A DNA stretch of 64,000 nucleotides from Psoroptes ovis. Lineage: Eukaryota > Arthropoda > Arachnida > Sarcoptiformes > Psoroptidae. The stretch covers positions 3,658,001-3,722,000 of the forward strand of contig PQWQ01000004.1 in the NCBI GenBank assembly GCA_002943765.1, in the 5' to 3' direction. The translations under genes were made by a program, and so were the position numbers. The notes under the pieces were generated by a model. It was not told where the DNA came from and ran no database searches. It worked only from the letters and a program-made list of their open reading frames with translations. Positions 38,220 to 50,700 of this stretch are shown here, piece after piece (position 1 is the first letter of the stretch; each line of letters opens with the position of its first letter).

Positions 38220-39410
38220 ATGTTGACATTAAAATCAATTTTAAATAAATCATTGTTATTGGCAAGAAATTTTCGTTGTCATCAATCATTATCATCATCA
38301 TTATTATCTACACAAAACAGTTATTATATAACAAAATTACAATGTAAAAATTTAATTGCAATCAATGGTCAAAATTCGATTGATTTTCTTCAAGGTTTAT
38401 TAACGAACAATATTGAACAATTATCATTGAATTTCAATGATAATAGCAATGAAAATGAAACAAAATTATCGTTATATTCATTTTTATTGAATAGTAGTGG
38501 ACGTATTATTGCTGATTTATTTTTATATCAAATGACTAAAACAGAAAATGATTCGACAATGATTTTCATTGAAATTGATAAAGATTTAAGTGCAATTGTA
38601 ATGAAATTATTCAAAAGATATAAGATTCGTAGTAAAATTTCAATCAAACTATCAGATGATGATTGGAATTGTTATCAAATATTTCCATGTATTGCTGAAC
38701 ATCAAAAATCTTCGATTGTTCAATTAAATGATTTTGAATCGGATACAATCATAACGAATGATCCTCGACATAAAAATTTCGGTTATAAATTGATCTCAAA
38801 AATACAATCAATTGATGAATTAATTAGACGTCTAAAATATTGTCTAAATCCATTGATGAATGATTTCAAATTTACTGAAGTGGATGAAAATCGTTATCGT
38901 TTATTTCGTTATCAATATGGTATTGGTGAAGGATTGATTGATTTACCGATCGAAAGTTCATTGCCATTTGATGCAAACGGTGATATTCTTAATGCAATCA
39001 GTTTTCAAAAAGGTTTGTTTTATTTAGAATCAGAATTCAAAATTAATATTAATAAAATTTTTCAAAAATCAATAGGCTGCTATATTGGACAAGAATTAAC
39101 TGCACGTACATATCATACCGGTGTTATACGTAAACGTTTGATGCCAATTAAAATTCTAAGTACAATTGCAAATGATGAAAATAATCAGCCACAACAATTA
39201 CCGATACAAAATGTAATCGATATGAATGGAAAAAACTTAGGACGATTTCGTTCGAATTTAGGTGAACAAGGTTTAGCATTATTGAAATTTGATTCAATCA
39301 TATCCAATGATATGAAATTAAAATTAAGCAATACTGGTCATTTTATTCGTGCATGGCGTCCATTTTGGTGGCCTGATTCAATTGTTGAACAACAAATGAA
39401 ACTTTCATAA
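38220..39410 (+). CDS. IBA57: mitochondrial Fe-S assembly factor IBA57 (YgfZ/GcvT-like)
   Basis: Two exons, 38220-39012 and 39076-39410, encode 375 residues (human IBA57 is ~356). The 63-nt intron is stop-free and in frame, so the unspliced frame also reads through. Splicing restores the diagnostic motif SFQKGCYIGQELTARTYHTG, which contains the family's K-G-C-Y-x-G-Q-E signature around residue 264. The N-terminus is a basic, Ser/Leu-rich presequence. Other family stretches are INGQNSIDFLQGLLTNNIEQ, GRIIADLFLY and YRLFRYQYGIGEGLIDLP. IBA57 works with ISCA1/ISCA2 in late [4Fe-4S] cluster assembly in the mitochondrial matrix and is folate-binding-like. NSUN4, also mitochondrial, starts 286 bp downstream on the same strand. 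Confidence 0.93.
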   Translation: MLTLKSILNKSLLLARNFRCHQSLSSSLLSTQNSYYITKLQCKNLIAINGQNSIDFLQGLLTNNIEQLSLNFNDNSNENETKLSLYSFLLNSSGRIIADLFLYQMTKTENDSTMIFIEIDKDLSAIVMKLFKRYKIRSKISIKLSDDDWNCYQIFPCIAEHQKSSIVQLNDFESDTIITNDPRHKNFGYKLISKIQSIDELIRRLKYCLNPLMNDFKFTEVDENRYRLFRYQYGIGEGLIDLPIESSLPFDANGDILNAISFQKGLFYLESEFKININKIFQKSIGCYIGQELTARTYHTGVIRKRLMPIKILSTIANDENNQPQQLPIQNVIDMNGKNLGRFRSNLGEQGLALLKFDSIISNDMKLKLSNTGHFIRAWRPFWWPDSIVEQQMKLS

Positions 39411-39696
39411 TTAATTTAAGCTAATCAAAGAGTTGTGACCTATTACCAGTCCTTTTTTTTCTTATATATGTTTTAATATTAATTTTGTAATAAGCCATTT
39501 ACTTGTCATTTTGTACAAATTAAAAAAAAAAATTAACCCGTTTTGTTTGATAATAAAAAATAATTCGAAATACAATTGCCTAACGCTAGATGGCTGCGAA
39601 TATCACATGTTTGATCACATGTTTTGCTTGTTTGTTTTTTTTCATATTTTCAATTCATTTTTAAAATTTAAAATTAAAATAATTTTTGACAAAAAA

Positions 39697-41201
39697 ATGT
39701 TTTCCATAAATTATCTGAGGCCAAGATTCGATATTTTCTCGATCAACAACATTGTAAAACGTTTCAAAAGTAAACATGTTAATTATGTAAGTCGATTTTC
39801 ATTTTGTTTAATCAGAAAAATTCAATTAATTTTGTTTTTCTGTTTCAAAAAAAGTTGAAAGAAAAACGTAAAATCAACAACACTGAATTGGCATTACGTC
39901 ATTTTGATAATTTTTATTCGAAAATCTATGATAATCGATGGCAATCGATTCGTTTAGGATTATTATCACCGAAAAAATATTTAGCCATCGTCAATAATTT
40001 TGTCAATGATCATGAAATGATTGAAATTGAATTGAGAAAAATTGGTGCACATAATCTACGATATTTGTATAATAGAAATATGAAAAAATTATTGAAAAAT
40101 ATACAAAAAAATGAATATTTACAATCGATCAATGATGATAATAATAATAATGATGATGTACAGAATGAAAACAATATGAAAACATCATTATTGGATTCTA
40201 GTTCGATCGAATCTGAAACTGAATCGATTGAATCATTTTTTACTGATACTCAAGAAACACAACTGGATAATAATCAAGCAACATTCAATTTGGATTTAAA
40301 TCAATTTGTACCGGTCACTGAAATGAAATTTAAAGAACAAATTATAAATGATAGTGATTATTATCAATTCTATGATACTGATCATATTAATAATGTTGAA
40401 TTTATTGAACAAAATAAGCTGAATATGCCATTGTTACTTAATTTGTATTTGTTTCCACGTAATGATTTCACAGAATTTCCAGCTGCAAAATTATCAAATC
40501 AAAATTTATTCAATTATTATTTGATTGATGGTGCATCAATATTACCAGCATTATTAATGAATATCGAAGATGATGATTATGTTGGTGATTTTTGTGCAGC
40601 ACCTGGTGGAAAATCATTATTAATGTATTTACAAATGAAAAATTGTCAATTTTTCCTAAACGATATATCAAAATCAAGATTGTTGCGTTTGAAAAATGTT
40701 TTCAAATCATTTATACCGAACAATAGAATAAATCAAACGATAACATTTGAAAATTCAGACGTAATGGATTTGAAACGATATAATCGATTCGATAAAATAC
40801 TAGTCGATGTACCATGTACCAATGATAAACATTCATTATTCAATAATGATAATAATATTTTTTCAAATATACGTCTAAACGAGCGTATACAATTACCACA
40901 AAAACAATTAGATATTTTGATGGAAGCAATGAAATCGGTCAAAATTGGTGGTAATGTAATATATTCAACATGTAGCCTTTCACCAATACAAAATGATGGT
41001 GTTGTACATATGGCATTGAAACAACTGGAACAATTAGATTCAACATTAAAATTTCAAATTGTCAATTTTAAACCAGCATTACGACCATTGGAAGCTATTT
41101 TTCGTTTTGATTATCAATTTCGTTATGGTGTACAAATATTGCCGAATATCTGCAATAATTATGGTCCAATGTATCTTTGTAAATTATTACGTGTAAATTG
41201 A
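39697..41201 (+). CDS. NSUN4: mitochondrial rRNA cytosine-5 methyltransferase NSUN4
   Basis: Exons 39697-39786 and 39855-41201, 478 residues. The first exon encodes a basic presequence (RPRFDIFSINNIVKRFKSKH). ELALRHFDNFY, NRWQSIRLGLLSPKKY and VNNF match the NSUN4 N-terminal region. The Rossmann methyltransferase core shows FCAAPGGKSLLM (S-adenosylmethionine loop, near residue 278), VDVPCTNDKHSL with the motif IV Cys, and the catalytic motif VI Cys in YSTCSLSPIQNDGVV; NDKHSL and NNIFSN are NSUN4-specific. In animals NSUN4 methylates small-subunit mitochondrial rRNA and, with MTERF4, supports mitoribosome assembly. A low-complexity insert of about 80 residues (Asn, Glu, Ser) lies before the core. 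Confidence 0.94.
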
Positions 41202-41224
41202 ATTGTAATTTTTTTTTAAAGCAA

Positions 41225-41230
41225 AATAAA
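41225..41230 (+). terminator. possible poly(A) signal of NSUN4
   Basis: AATAAA about 25 bases after the stop codon at 41201. Confidence 0.45.
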
Positions 41231-41372
41231 AATTTATTTTGAGCAATTTGACTTATAAAAATTATTAATTATCACATTCAAAATGTGTTGAAATATTCAT
41301 ATATAAATATGATTTGATTGAATAAATAACTGAAATAATTGATTCACAAAAATGTTTAAATATTGAATTATT

Positions 41373-41732
41373 TCAAATTGAACGAATCAATTCATCAAGT
41401 TGATGATCATAATGAACATTTTTCAATGATTTCACAGTGGCCAATGGCCGATTTTCAATCGATGACTTCGGTGGCATTGTTTTCTTGACATTACGTCCAG
41501 TAATGATTGATGATCGCTTATTATTGTGGTTATTATCATTCAAATAATTACGATAACGATTCTTTTCGGTATTACGAATTTTATGTACAATTTTTCGACA
41601 ATTACCACTCGGATCGAAACGATTTGAATGCAGCTGTGTTTCAAGTTTTGAACGTTGTTTACCACTGCGACCAGACCACATATGTTTATCATTTTCAAAC
41701 ATGTAGAAATCGATATAATCTTCAATAGCCAT
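41373..41732 (-). CDS. NUPR1-like nuclear protein, paralogue 2
   Basis: An intronless 119-residue protein. Its N-terminal half parallels paralogue 1: YIDFYMFENDKHMWSG, then GKQRSKLETQLHSNRFDPSG and CRKIVHKIRNTEKNRYR. The basic helix region of NUPR1 is thus kept, with substitutions such as KLETQL for KKEAEQ. The C-terminal ~65 residues (from NDNNHNNKRSS to the end at HQLDELIRSI) have no counterpart in paralogue 1 or in short NUPR1 proteins. Lower identity to the family consensus suggests this is the more diverged copy. Nuclear, DNA- or chromatin-associated function is inferred from the family. Confidence 0.8.
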   Translation of the reverse strand: MAIEDYIDFYMFENDKHMWSGRSGKQRSKLETQLHSNRFDPSGNCRKIVHKIRNTEKNRYRNYLNDNNHNNKRSSIITGRNVKKTMPPKSSIENRPLATVKSLKNVHYDHQLDELIRSI

Positions 41733-42297
41733 TTTCTTTTCAAAATTTAGATGAATTAAACAATCTGAAAAATGAATTGGTTGAACAAAATAAATAATTT
41801 AATATAAAAATAATTCGAATGAAATGATGAAACCCTTTAAGCAAATCAACCATTTTATACTAAATTTTCTCTCGTTTTTCAATGGTTTATGGTCTTCACA
41901 ATTCATCGGCGAAAAAATGGTGAAAAATTCAAGTTCAAGTTTTACTTTTTTCATACGATTATTTGATGTAGAAAAAATGTCGTTCAAATTTAACCCCTTT
42001 TCAAATCAAAGCTTTACACGGTGATTTATTTATTCAAGGAGAAAAGCGCATGCATCAATTCACTAGTCATCAATTGATTGAAATTGACAGAGCTTTTGAT
42101 TCAAGTTTAAAAATGACCAGAAAAAAAAATTCAAACAAATATTAATCAATGTTTTTATATTCAATTCATAAACATAATTATTTTTTATTATTTGAACTTT
42201 ATAAACAATTTGATGAACATTATAAGAAAATAAATGAAATAAATAAATAATTATTGAAAATTCATTCAAAAAAAAAAAAAAAGAAAATGAGAAATGA
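41733..42297. other. intergenic: upstream of NUPR1 paralogue 2, downstream of REXO1
   Basis: 565 bases, A/T-rich. AAACCCTTTAAGC at about 41830 and TTAACCCCTTTTC at about 41991 are two related motifs on opposite strands in the 5' flank of the NUPR1 copy. No gene seen. Confidence 0.55.
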
Positions 42298-44569
42298 TTA
42301 TTCATTTTTATATTGATGAACCAAATTATCCAGACGTTTTTTGACCAAATCTAACGCTGTTCTTGCATCTTCTGCACTATCATGTCCATTATCTTGAATT
42401 TTTAAGGAATAAAATTAGAAAAAATAAAGAAATCATTGATTGATATAATAATTTATGGTTCAAAAACAATTCAATTCAATTCAAATTTTTTTTTCACATA
42501 ATCTTACATACCATCTTCTTGTATGATACGTCCTAAAATTTCGGCCGCCAATGTTTTCAATGATCGACGAAATGGTAAACCACGTTTATGTGGATATAAA
42601 TGTGTAGTATCAATGATACGATCATGTATTAATTTTAATGCACGTAAATCTGAATCGATTCCGTGGCCGATTAGAATTGTATCCGAAAATATAAATTCAG
42701 ATAATTCATTGTGTACATCTTTTAATGTTTGTGTTACATTCATTAAATCTTCTTCATGTATACCAGAATATTTGCTAACATAATCAATGATTTTTGATTC
42801 AGGTTTAATTAATTTATCATAAATAATATCACCATCAAAATTGAGTATTGTCAAACGACAAATTTCAAATGAAATTTCTGTATAACACTATTGAATTGTA
42901 GAAAAAAAAATTGAAAAATCAAAAATTGATTGAATTTCAAAAATATTTTCAAAAATATCTTACCATTTCGCAATCCAATGCATATGCTTGCGGTGTTTCT
43001 TGTTTCATATTTTCCCTTGTACGTACAAAACCCAATCTTGAATCTAGTAAGTGATAACCTTTGCTCACATGTACATTCATCGATTCACAACCCATTGATC
43101 CTGGTTCATTTTTACAACATATATATGAACGTTGATAACCTTTGACAGTTTTCATATCGAAAGCATTTTTTGGATGAAATACACAAATACCATCGACCGG
43201 TTGTTGAGGATTACGATATGATTTTTGACAACGTTCACATGTTAATAAAATATTTTCATTATATACTTTTAATGTTTTTACAAATTTTTCATGATTATTC
43301 CATTCATTCAATGTAAATGCTGGAATTTGATATTCTTGTGATGGAATAATCACCGGTATTCCATGATGTATCAATAATTCTTTTGGTAATAATAATTGTT
43401 CCAAGAAATATATCAATTTCTTTTGATCTAAGTTTAAATAAGCATATTTTTTATTGGAACCATTTTTCATTACCTTTGTTCTATTATTCACAGTTGTTCC
43501 TAATTTTCTACCATTATTATTATTATCACAATTATTATTGACCATATCAATTTCAATAATATCATCATCATCACTTTGAATATCATCATCATCATTATCA
43601 TTATTACTACGTATTGAACGTATTTTTGATGCTAAAAATGATGAATATAAATTTGGAAAACCTTTACTACGTTCACATATTTCTTTTTCAATTAATTTAG
43701 CTTTATTACATAATTTTATATTTTGTTTTGGTAATTTTTCATTAGTTTTTTGTTTTTTTATTTGTTCTAATTCATTATAAATACGTTCAACATTTTTTAC
43801 ACGTAATTTAAATGGAATTTTCATTACTGAACATGCTATCGGCATCCAATTGAATACAAAATCTTTTGTTTTATCATCAATATTATTTTTCATCAATGTT
43901 GTACCTGTTGATGATGAAAAATTTGTTTTCGATAATACTAATGATGATGATGATGATGATGATGATAACGAGTGCGATGTATTATTAAAATTATTATTTT
44001 TAGATGCTAATTCTGCTATTTTTTTATATCGTTCCATCATAACTTCACGATAATGTTTTATTTTAGGATATTTTTTCTATAAATAAAATTAAAATTGAAA
44101 TTAAATTAATAAAATCTAGGATTAAATAATCGAAAAAAAAATAACTCCCAAACAATAAATATTACACCTAAAAAATTATTTCAAAATTTTATTTAATCAC
44201 AAATATTTCCGATTATACCTAAGAAAAAAATCCAAACATTTGTCAATTTTCAATAATACTTACTTTCATAAAACTATATGTTTCATTATTATTCACATTT
44301 GGTTCGACTGAATTGATTTTATTTTCATGAACATTTTTCATAGATTGATGGTGATGATTATTCATAAATTCACCATTGGTTTTCATTTTTTTACTCTTTA
44401 CAAATGGATCATTTGAATCATTATCAGATGATGAATTATCAAAGCTTATTTTACGATTTGACAATACATGATTCGATGTTGTTATGGATGTTGATGAGGT
44501 CGATGTTGGTGAGATCGATTTCGAAGACAATACTGATGATGATGATGTCGATGGTAATAATGTTGTTGT

Positions 44570-44601
<32 letters not shown>

Positions 44602-44920
44602 TCGATGTTACCGGTAATGATGGAGCTAAATAATCATCAAGATCTTCTGGACGAAGATTACAGAAAAAATTATCAACACCAGAATTTGTTTGACTATAAT
44701 CTACAATCATTTTAGATGATGTTGAAGATGTTGATGCTTTTATATCAAAATTATTATTATGATTATTATTTGTATTATTATTATTATTATTATTATTCAA
44801 GTTATCATTATTTTTATTACCTTCATGACTGAATCTACAATATGGTTTCGTACATTTTGATTTTTTCAATTTTTCTTCTGGACATTGATATAAATGAAAA
44901 AATGAATTTGTATTAAACAT
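42298..44920 (-). CDS. REXO1: RNA exonuclease 1 homologue (DEDDh 3'-5' exonuclease)
   Basis: Exons 44264-44920, 42964-44076, 42512-42887 and 42298-42392 join to 746 residues. The N-terminus has the REXO1-type Cys/His finger (YQCPEEKLKKSKCTKPYCRF then SHEG). The middle carries FNWMPIACSVMKIPFKLRV, CERCQKSYRNPQQPVDGICVFHP with paired cysteines, and YICCKNEPGSMGCESMNVHV, which match the REXO1/Rex3 region before the nuclease. The exonuclease motifs are complete: ALDCEM (Exo I, near 588), GHGIDSDLRALKLIHD (Exo II) and HDSAEDA (Exo III). REXO1-type enzymes trim structured RNA 3' ends in the nucleus. Asn and Ser/Thr tracts fill the first 220 residues. Confidence 0.93.
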
Positions 44921-45699
44921 GATTAATGTTTCAATCTTTTCAATAATTTATTTCATTGATTCAAATTGGAATTCTTCATCTAATCCACCGGATAATTTGA
45001 AAATCATTTGATCAAATCAAATTTTTGGTTAATCGATAATTATCTTATGATTTCTTGAAATTTTCAATTCATTAATTCTTATATGTATTTTCTCAATAAA
45101 GCTCTCGAGAATCATTGAACTAAAAAACCACAATTGAACATATTTCCGTATTCAATGCACGTGGTGTTTGTTTATTCATATTTGATTGATTATTTCGATT
45201 TCAATCTCTTTGCCTAATCTTTTTTTCAAAGAATTCATTTAACTCAGATTTCTTTGTTTATTTATTTATTTATTTATCTTCAAATTCCGAGCATTCAAAA
45301 CAAAATTTTTGATTTTGAGCGTTTTGAATTTGATGACAACGTTATCTATTGCCTTGTATTGAAATTATTTAGGCAAAAATAAATAATGTTTAACCCTTTA
45401 TCAAAAAGTAAAACACAATTTTGTATTGCGCCATCTTGTTTGAATTTATTGCTGCAACAATTTGCTACAGTTACTTTTGCTTTGATGATTCGACAGCCAC
45501 TACTACAACTACAGCATTCTAGTCAAAAGAGAAGCATAGTTTTATGTGAAAATTTTGAATTGAAATTATTTTAGAAAAATTAAAAATTTTTAAAACATTA
45601 ACAAACCCTATAATTCCAATATAAACGTGTGCTACTACTTTTTTTTTGAAATAAAAATTTATGTTTTGATCTTAAAAGGCTATTCATGAAACAATTTTT

Positions 45700-46071
45700 A
45701 TGCTTTTCCTACAGTTTTTTCTCTCTCTCTCTCTCTCTCGTTTGAAGCTAACGCTTTGTATCAATGTAATAAAAGGCGAACCATGGCAAAATCGAAAAAT
45801 TCAAATCTCCAACAAAATTTTTCCAACAATTTTTTCACATTGCAAAACAACAAAACTTAGCAGATATATGATGATATATGATCCTGCAAATACATATTTA
45901 AGATTTATTCACATGATTTTTTATGATTGCAAACAACCACTATGTATGTTGCCTTTAAAAAATTTTTGCCACCAATCGAAAAAAAAACAACAGCCCATAA
46001 CACCAAGCATCAATGATCATCCAACCATTGCAAATATATTGCAAATAAAAAGCGAAAATTTTTACGCATAG
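45700..46071 (+). other. uncertain 123-codon orphan frame with hydrophobic start
   Basis: Unlike most chance frames here it is largely non-repetitive after the first 15 codons. It starts with a hydrophobic MLFLQFFLSLSLS segment that comes partly from a (CT)n repeat and could pose as a signal peptide. Later parts (KGEPWQNRKIQISNKIFPTI, YDPANTYLRFIHMIFYDCKQ) match nothing I know. It may be a lineage-specific gene or chance. Confidence 0.2.
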
Positions 46072-47597
46072 TTTCGCATGTTACTGTTGCAATTTTTAGC
46101 AATCAATCCACACAAACACACACACACATATATATATATCACGCGTCTACATCCATATATATATATGTGCTTTCATTTTGAATTTTAAAAATATATATTT
46201 ATATATATTTTTCGTAAACTTGAAACAACAATAACAAATGTTGGTGAGAAAATTTTTTTACTTCTCTTTCAAAAACATTGATTTTGTTGTTGTTGTCCAC
46301 AATAGTAATAAACAACAATAATAATAAATAAATAAATAAATAAGACCAATGTTGCTGCTGATGGTGATGATGATGATGATTTTGTTTGTTTGTTTGATGT
46401 TGGAACATTTATTCATATATGAATCAATTGAATAAGATTTATATTCAATTTTCTTATCATTATTTTTTGGTTGGTAAAATAATTTGTGTATATATGTATA
46501 TTTGTTTTTGTTTTGTTGTTGTTGCATGTGCACATATAATATATAAATATATATATAAGTTGTTTATATTTGATTTAATATCATATAAAATCTGTATATT
46601 TTCGTTCAACATTTTGCTTAGTATTATGCTTAGTATTATTATACACTTTGCTACTACGAATGAATGAAATTTTCTTCAAATTTTATTTCTATTTATTTTC
46701 AATTTTAATATTTGGAAAAAATATTGTGTTGAGATCAAAATGAAAAAGAGAAAAGAAATGCAATGAAATCTATGCCATTTTTTTTTAATAACGAAGCTCG
46801 AAACGAAATGATATTCATCATCATCATCATCGACATTATCATTGTGAAATAATAATAATAATAATAAAATTTATTTCATTTTCAATTGTTTTTTTTCTTT
46901 GATTTTAATGGTTCAGAATCATTTTTTTTTTTTTTTTGGATTTAAATATGTTTTATTTATTTATTTATGAGTGTATGCGTGTGCTTTATGTGTGATATGA
47001 TTTTTTTTTTTTGCATATTTCATTTGATATGTGCTTGAATATATTAATTATTTTTATTATTATTTCAATTTATTTGCTCGCATTTTCAATAATTTGTTCA
47101 GCCAGATATATTTCAGCAAATGAATGTGAATTTTCAATGTATTGAAAATTAACATTGAATTTTATTTTATTTTATTTTTTGTTTTGTTCGTCATTTCTTA
47201 TTATTGAATTTTAATTTTAATTTTTTTTCATAAATTAAAATAAATAAATAAACATTGATTCAATGAAAAAAACATAAATAAATCAGGAATTAATTCAATC
47301 TATCGATTCTTATTGGAAAAAAATTTATGATTATTCAAGTTCAACTTAATTTCAATTCAATTTCATGTTCATGACCAATGTTTAAATCAATTAATGGATC
47401 GTTTCGCACCGAGCATTCATCTATAACACAACAATTTGATTTAAATTGAATATATTGAATGTAAACAAGTAATATAGAAATCCCGCCATTTATTCATTTA
47501 CCGAATGGATCCGAATCAATAAATTATTTAATTTTTTTTTTTGAAAATATTTCTTCAGGTCTTAATCTTCTATTTTTTTAAAAAATATTATTAAATT

Positions 47598-47780
47598 ATG
47601 TTTTTATTCATCATCATTATTGATTCATCATTTTTACCTGCATCATTGAATACATCATTATTATTATTATTATCATTTTTCATTAATGTAATAATAACAC
47701 GTAAAACAGCTGAATTCGGAATATTTTATAGACAATTAGACAACGCCTATTATCGAAAAATAATTAATGATTATTTTTAA
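47598..47780 (+). other. candidate upstream open reading frame of the SWIB gene
   Basis: A 60-codon frame starting at an ATG and ending 18 bases before the main start codon at 47799, in the same frame but separated by a stop. If it lies in the 5' UTR it would affect translation of the main frame. The ATG could equally be upstream of the transcript start. Confidence 0.25.
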
Positions 47781-47798
47781 TTATAAAATAAACACAAA

Positions 47799-50700
47799 AT
47801 GTTAACAAATTATGATGGTAAAAAATTCATACAACAACATAAACAACAACAACCGAAACAACAAATCAATAATAATCAATATTTAAATTCTACATATTCA
47901 TCATTATCATCCTCATCATCGACGACGACTAATAATGATACAAATAGATTAAGATTATTATTGAAAAAAAAGCAAACATCGACTACATCCAATATTCATA
48001 GTCAAATATTAGAATCGAAATCTCAATCACCATTTTATACATCATCATCATCATCATCGATGATGATGATGAATAAAAATTTGAAAAATATTTCTAATCA
48101 AGAATTATATGAATGTGCAATTGATGATGTAAAAATTATAATAAATGGTATGTCATATGATTTATTACTGATTTCAAATAATGAATCAAAGAAATTTTTT
48201 CTTATTTTGTTTTTTTTTCCAAATAAACAATTATTCATTTATTTTTTCCCATTATCATTTCATCATCAAATAGATCTGATTGGTCAAAATAATCTTAAGA
48301 AATTGACAATAAAACAAATACATAATGTAATCGTTGAAAAACTTGGCAATAAATATGGTCATTTAAATGAAAACAATTCAATGTTTATGCGGAAAATATT
48401 TACACGTTTAGATATTTATCGACACATTGTTAAATTGTTGGATACATCATTGACTAATGATGATAAAAATATAATTAAACATTATAATAATCAATATACC
48501 ACCAAACAACAACATTCAACACTATCACCTTTTAGTAATAATGATAATTTCAATTATATTCATTATCTAAAAACTAAATTGAATCAAAAACAATTGAAAT
48601 CATCAAATAATGATTTGAAAAATGAAAAATTTACATCACCAATTATGAATGGTTTATTTGTTACAGCCAATAATATTTCAAATGATGATTGTGATTCAAT
48701 TTCAGTATTCAATTCATGTAAATCAATTGATAATATTAGATTAAATGAAATCAAACAACAATCAAATCAACAAAATTTCAAAGTGCCAATCATCAATTCA
48801 TCGATTGCGATCGAAGCGACAACGAATTCTAAAGAAAAATGTTCCACATCATCATTATCACTATCTTCCAATCAAGTGCCACAGCAAACCAATAAGAGAA
48901 AATTGGTGAAATTAAAGAAAAGAAAATTGTCCGAAAATAATGGCAATGAAAATATAAAACAAACAAAACAACAAAATAGAAAACAATGTCGCAAAAATTT
49001 AAAATCTGAATCGCAACAACAATCTCAATTGAATCAATTGATTGATTTGAAGAAAACAATACCTAAAATTATTGAAAAATTAAGTACAACTACCTCGATG
49101 AACAATAATGATAATGCTCAAGATTCATTATCATCAACATCTTCCTTAACCAATAATAATAATAATAATATCAATGGAATTATTGAATCAAATGATAACA
49201 CCAACGATAGTTGTCTGGTATCGACACCATCCACAACATCATTAATAGCGGCAGCGAATCAGCTAAATGTCGATGATAAACCACATAAGACTGTATTTTG
49301 GAAAAAATTAATGCGTTACACTGCATACAGAAATTTTGATTTGGATGAAAATCATCAACATTCAAATCAAATATTGAATACGAATAAATCAACAATTACA
49401 TCACCTGATAATGTATCAATATCATCAACATGTTCATCATTATCATTACAATCGAAAATTCAAATTGATAAAATCATAAATGGAATCACAGATAATACAG
49501 ATATAAATAAACAAAATTCATTTGAAAATCATGATCAAACTGGAATCAATGCATCAAAATCATTGAATGTTTCGAATTATAATAATAAATGTTGGTGCAA
49601 TGATAATGATACTTCCAGTATACGATCATTAGGAAATTCATCCATCTCATCACCACGTTCATCTTGTGTTTCATTAGATTCTGATATCGAAATGAATCAT
49701 CGCAACGGTATTCTCAATAATGAAGATGATGATGATGATGATAAAATTCTAAATTCCAATGGTTATTACTATCATAGTGATCTTGATAATAATAATCAAA
49801 CAGTCGATAATTGTTCAATCGACATACCAATATTGTCTGATTCATCTGAAGTTGTACATTCAGATGCATCGATTGATGATCAATCATCATCATCTCTTAT
49901 AATTGATGAAAATCCGTCCAATTATGTTAACAGTAATGGTAATTGTAAAACATTTTTCGAAAAAAATGATTTTAGTGAATGTGAAATCGATAATAATGAT
50001 GGCTATAATTTGAATGGTGGAAAAATTGAAAAACAAATGAATGGTAAATGTCATCGGACATTGTTAGAATCGATCGATAATCGTAACGATAATAATACTA
50101 CTACTAATAATAATAATAAAAGTAATTCCTCATCACATCATAGAATATTTTATAATGGCACCAATAATACAACAACAACAACTACTAGTACTAATAATAA
50201 AACTAATAATTTAAATCACATAAACATTTCATCATTACCTTACCAACAGCATCAAAAACGAAGAAGAAAATCGAATGAAGAAGATCAATCAATTGAAAGA
50301 AAACGATTAGCAACAAAATCAATAGTCAAAAGACGTAAAACGTATCATTTAGATACGGAAAATTTTAATAATAATAAAAATTGTTTAGAATTAAATGACA
50401 ATATTATTGCCAATAATAATAACAATAATAATAATGGTGATAATATTGATGATACAACAAGTATTGAGAAAAGTGATGAAGAATTAGCAAGACGTTTGCA
50501 ACAAGAAGAATATCAAGCATCACGTCCAGCACGTAGACGTGTTGCTATTGTTGCATATGATCGTCTTCATGAACAATTATCGAAATTATCGAAAAAAGAA
50601 TCATTGATTGATGAAATTTTATTACAACAGCAACAACAACAACAGCAGCAAGCATCAACAATGCCTACAACCACTAAAACAACAACAATAACAACATCAA

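Larger units (their letters stand above)
44921..47798. other. 2.9-kb divergent intergenic region, REXO1 to the SWIB gene
   Basis: Microsatellites ((CT)n at 45720-45739, ATATAT tracts near 46130-46210 and 46540, (AAT)n) and long A/T runs. A 123-codon plus-strand frame lies at 45700-46071 and a 60-codon upstream frame at 47598-47780; both are listed separately as uncertain. Confidence 0.55.
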
